DNA from: Cyathus striatus | Taxonomy: Eukaryota > Basidiomycota > Agaricomycetes > Agaricales > Nidulariaceae | Reading direction: 5' to 3' | Assembly (NCBI GenBank): GCA_025738555.1 | Contig: JAOVFP010000019.1 | Location: 496,001-560,000, forward strand | Length of the DNA stretch: 64,000 nt | Shown: positions 60,409-64,000 of the stretch, piece by piece | Layout: the number at the start of each line of letters is the position of its first letter | Position numbering within the stretch: the first letter of the stretch is position 1 | The notes under the pieces: model-generated | Databases searched by the model: none | The model's input: the letters and a program-made list of their open reading frames with translations, nothing else | Told to the model about the DNA's origin: nothing | Made by a program: the position numbers and the translations under genes

Positions 60409-60535
60409 TATATTATATTTTATAGACCTTTTCTGATACTGAGAATACATAAAATTAAAGATACCAGTTAAATTGGAGGCCATTCAAGAAGCACACACTT
60501 TATTTTCTCCACCTGATCACCCTAGATTCCCACTA

Positions 60536-60573
<38 letters not shown>

Positions 60574-60593
60574 TGGGCTTGGCAGAATCAGCA

Positions 60594-60626
<33 letters not shown>

Positions 60627-61039
60627 TTGACATTGTGAAAAGACATAGAGGGTGTAGAACAAGCGGGAGCTTCGGTGCCGTTGAAATACCACTACCTTTA
60701 TTAGTTTATGCCACCATCTTTATTCTTCATTCTGAACATATCATTTGTGCCCCTACTCTGCTTTGCCCAGACTTCATCTCTTACTTACCCCTTTGACTTC
60801 TCCTTAGCATTCTGCTCCCATATTCATACCTACTACTTTCTAGTACATATATATAGTCTTCTAGATGTACTAGTAGTCTTCAGTATTTGTATCAAATCTG
60901 TACAAACTCTTTCTACTCTTGAGTCCAAAACCCACTCCAGGTTTTCCTTCAGGTTTCTCTCCTGCTGCCTAGGGTAGTGGTGAAGCTTCTTCTATAATCT
61001 GGAATGTTCTCTTCTGTTGAGTATCATTTATTGTGAAAT

Positions 61040-61130
61040 ATGAACCATCCCTGGAAGATATTCAGGTGGCACAGCACACAAGCTGAAGCCATGGTTCACT
61101 TCTGCACTTCCACTCTCATTTCCATACCTG
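61040..61130 (-). repeat. Old relic of LTR family 2
   Basis: GGTGGCACAGCACACAAGC...GAAGCCATGGTTCACTTCTGCACTTCC is a diverged match to the GGGGCACAACACACAAG... segment of the solo LTR at 59.5 kb. The ends are not definable. Confidence 0.45.
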
Positions 61131-61435
61131 TACTCACTTCAGGTTTCCATTATAGTTCTCCTGCACCCTCCAGGTGTCTTTGTATCCATTTTATAGTAGG
61201 AAGGAATCTGTATGTAACAACTGGACAAGTTGTTGTTTTGGTATGTTTAGATTGAACTAATGTGCTGTAAATGTACATTATTAAGTACAAGGTGCTTTAA
61301 CACAATAGATTATCACACTTCATATTCAGAGGGATTTGTGGTTTTACTCTGGTGCACTTATTGTTGAGTGCAGCAAGCTATAAGCACTCTTCTGTTGAAA
61401 TTGTCTATAAATATATATGAGGCAAATTAGAGCAG

Positions 61436-63224
61436 TGGTTTATCAGTAATTTACACTCCCCCAAGAGATCTGTATGGAATCCGCACGGAATCCGAAAATT
61501 CCATACAGATTCATGCAGATTCTGTGCAGATCTGTATAGACCTGTGCAGATCTGTATAGACCTGTACAGACCTGTATAGATACCATACAGAATTTATATA
61601 GTGGCTATTATTATTATTAGAGGTGATTATTCTAATGCATTGCTGCCTTGTCACAGGTGTCAAGTGTGACACTATACAAAATCTGTAATACACTCAATAT
61701 ATAGTATCATGCTCAATGCATAGTGTCATGCTTAATGTATAGTGTCACACTCAACACTTAGTATCACACTTAATGTATAGTTTCATGCTTAATGCATAGT
61801 GCCACACTCAACACTTAGTATCACACTTAATGTATAGTTTCATACTTAATGCATAGTGTCACACTCAATGCATAGTGTCATGCTTAATGCAGAGTGTCAC
61901 ACTCAACCCTTAGTGTCACACTCAATGCCTAGTGTCACACTTAATGCATAGTGTCACACTTAACCCTTAGTGTCACACTCAACCCATAGTGTCACACTCA
62001 ATGCTTAGTGTCACACTTAATGCATAGTGTCACACTCAATGCTTAGTGTCACACTTAACCCTTAGTATCACACTTAACCCTTAGTGTCACGCTTAATGCA
62101 GAGTGTCACACTCAACCCTTAGTGTCACGCTTAATGCAGAGTGTCACACTCAACCCTTAGTATCACACTCAACACTTAGTGTCACACTCAACCCTCAGTG
62201 TCACACTCAACCCATAGTATCACACTCAATGCTTAGTGTCACACTCAATGCTTAGTGTCACACTCAATGCTTAGTGTCACACTCAATGCTTAGTGTCACA
62301 CTCAATGCTTAGTGTCACACTCAATGCTTAGTGTCACACTTAATGCATAGTGTCACACTCAATGCATAGTGTCACACTTAACACTTAGTGTCACACTCAA
62401 CACTTAGTGTCACACTCAATGCTTAGTGTCACACTCAACCCTTAGTGTCACGCTTAACACAGAGTGTCACACTCAACCCTTAGTATCACACTCAACACTT
62501 AGTGTCACACTCAACCCTCAGTGTCACACTCAATGCTTAGTGTCATGCTTAACCCTTAGTGTCACACTTACTGCAGAGTGTCACACTCAATGCTTAGTGT
62601 CATGCTTAACCCTTAGTATCACACTTACTGCAGAGTATCACACTCAATGCTTAGTGTCACACTTAATGCAGAGTGTCACACTCAACGCTTAGTGTCACGC
62701 TTAACCCTTAGTGTCACACTCAACCTTTAGTGTCACACTCGATGCATAGTGTCACACTCAATACTTAGTGTCACACTCAATGCTCAGTGTCACACTTAAC
62801 CCTTAGTGTAACACTCAATGCATAGTGTCACACTCAACCCTTAGTGTCACAATCAATGTATAGTGTCACGCTTAAACCTTAGTGTCACGCTTAACCCTTA
62901 GTATCACACTTAATGCAGAGTGTCACACTTAGTGCTTAGTATCACACAATTTTCTATTCTAATTTTCCATAAGGAAATAAGTATAATAAGATTCTGTACA
63001 GAATCTGTACAGAATTTTTCAGGTCTGTAATGCGGAATTCTGCGGAATCCACATGGAATTTTTGATTCTGTGTGGAATCTGTGCAGAATCTGTACAGACC
63101 CAAAAAAACCTCTGCCAAAAAGAAAAAAATCTGTGCAGATTCCGCACAGATTCCAAAAATTCTGTATGGATTCTGTGTGGATCCATACAGAACACCTGGC
63201 TAAGTGTAAAGAGCTCTGGTTTAT
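61436..63224 (+). mobile_element. hAT-like non-autonomous element, family II, copy b
   Basis: 61444-63216 (1773 bp), CAGTAATTTACACTCCC...AAGTGTAAAGAGCTC, flanked by an exact 8-bp duplication TGGTTTAT (61436-61443 and 63217-63224). This is the reference copy that defines the family ends. Subterminal CTGTACAGA-type palindromes occupy about 61465-61600 and 62985-63190. It sits within a unit of the tandem-repeat field. Confidence 0.95.
61665..62950. repeat. Internal tandem array of family II element (copy b)
   Basis: About 60 units of roughly 20 bp of the type AGTGTCACACTCAATGCTT, the longest of the three arrays (about 1.29 kb). Local runs of identical units (62.22-62.35 kb) show recent slippage or unequal exchange. 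Confidence 0.93.
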
Positions 63225-64000
63225 CTAGGACACACTCTTTCATGATGCAAAATCAATCTTTTTTGCTTTGGTAGTCAAGTACCTAAATTAGTTACTGAAA
63301 ATGCATTGTAAAACTTTTCATTTTACAAGGTGTATTAATGCAATGGTTTATTTATGTAGAATGCTCTTCTATAAAGTTGTGGTGAGAGTTCAATGTTTTT
63401 TTACCTGTTACCCCTATTGTCGAGTATAGCTAGATGTTAGCACTCCCTGAAATTGTCCTTTACACTCTATATATACATAAATTACAAGAGGTGTCCTAGC
63501 ATAGCAGTTATATATGCAGAACACACTCTTACACTATTTCACTCCCAGTATTTTTGCTTTTTATCACCAAGTCATTTACTGGATTTTAAAGGTTTGCACC
63601 TAGGACATTTACTGTTGAGTATAACAAACTATCTTCTGTTGAAATTATATGAGGTGCCCCAATGCAATGGATTATCCAGGACCCACCCCACAGACCATTG
63701 ATATTTAAAGGTTGTTTTTGGTCTGTTACTTTTATCATCATCAAGCTAGCACTCTTCTGTTGAAATTGTCCTCATGAATTCTATATATAGGTACATTTAT
63801 GAGGTGCCATAGCATAGTGGGTTATTTATATAGGATACACTCTTGCACTCCTTGGAGATCATTATTTTTGCTTGTTATTGCCAAGTCTATTATCAAGTAC
63901 ACCAAGTATTGAGAATTCTTCTGTTACAATTATGATAATACAATCTATATATGCACACATTTATGAGGCATTCTAGCATAGCTGTTTATTTAGAATGTAC

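Larger units (their letters stand above)
58840..64000. repeat. Degenerate tandem-repeat field (units about 150-250 bp)
   Basis: The words TTCTGTTGAAATTGTCC, TCTATATATA, GAGGTGCC(C/T)(T/C)AGCATAGTGG and TTTATTTATGTAGGACACACTCTTGCACTCC recur in the same order with partial units. Copies of the first word lie near 58.96/59.64 (split by an LTR), 59.78, 61.39, 63.45, 63.64, 63.75 and 63.92 kb. The field runs off the window end and is interrupted by the solo LTR (58966-59636) and hAT family II copy b. No coding signal in the units. Confidence 0.7.

Noticed and set aside
62426..62692. 88-codon frame with MSHSTLSVTLN repeats
   Set aside because: It is a translation of the 20-bp tandem array inside a hAT element.
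61665..62950. CRISPR-like appearance of regular short repeats
   Set aside because: The units are contiguous and degenerate with no unique spacers, and the context is a eukaryotic transposon.

Overview
The window looks like a transposon graveyard from a filamentous basidiomycete, probably an agaricomycete. Three things point there: a host-type gene split by introns of about 50 bp; cysteine-cluster (CxC5/CxC6-like) transposases of the KDZ group; and large DDE_1, Ulp1 and P-like transposase proteins of the kind found in mushroom-forming fungi. The species cannot be named from the sequence. There is no prokaryotic signature: no operons, no Shine-Dalgarno-like starts.

Layout. 1-6.3 kb: CpG-retaining, host-like sequence with no recognisable gene and one 139-bp MITE. 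6.36-11.68 kb: an oligopeptide transporter (OPT) gene on the minus strand, broken by two exonic hAT-like insertions and one lost splice donor. 12.5-16.0 kb: two adjacent elements of an unclassified repeat family. 16.0-24.2 kb: a minus-strand unit with a Ulp1-like protease followed by a DDE_1 (pogo-type) transposase, interrupted by a solo LTR, a hAT MITE and an element holding a hairpin with 227-bp arms. 27.5-30.3 kb: a second DDE_1 transposase with many in-frame stops and a solo LTR. 32.1-32.7 kb: a solo LTR of a second family. 34.4-43.0 kb: an 8.6-kb KDZ/CxC-type element with inverted termini, two genes and a CpG-rich satellite payload. 43.9-58.6 kb: one large P-element-like transposase gene in pieces, interrupted by a TRIM-like retroelement, a solo LTR that itself contains a hAT element, and a hAT element that contains an intact-looking 3.66-kb hAT with its own transposase. 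58.8-64 kb: a degenerate tandem-repeat field carrying another solo LTR and another array-bearing hAT element.

Most element boundaries are supported directly by target-site duplications: 8 bp for the hAT elements and 5 bp for the LTR elements. The insertion order can therefore be read like strata. Two themes recur. Each DNA transposon family carries its own dense short subterminal repeats. Old coding regions decay mainly by CpG to TpG/CpA change, which produces TGA stops where CGA is expected and destroys GT splice donors. No gene in the window looks intact, with the possible exception of the KDZ second ORF.
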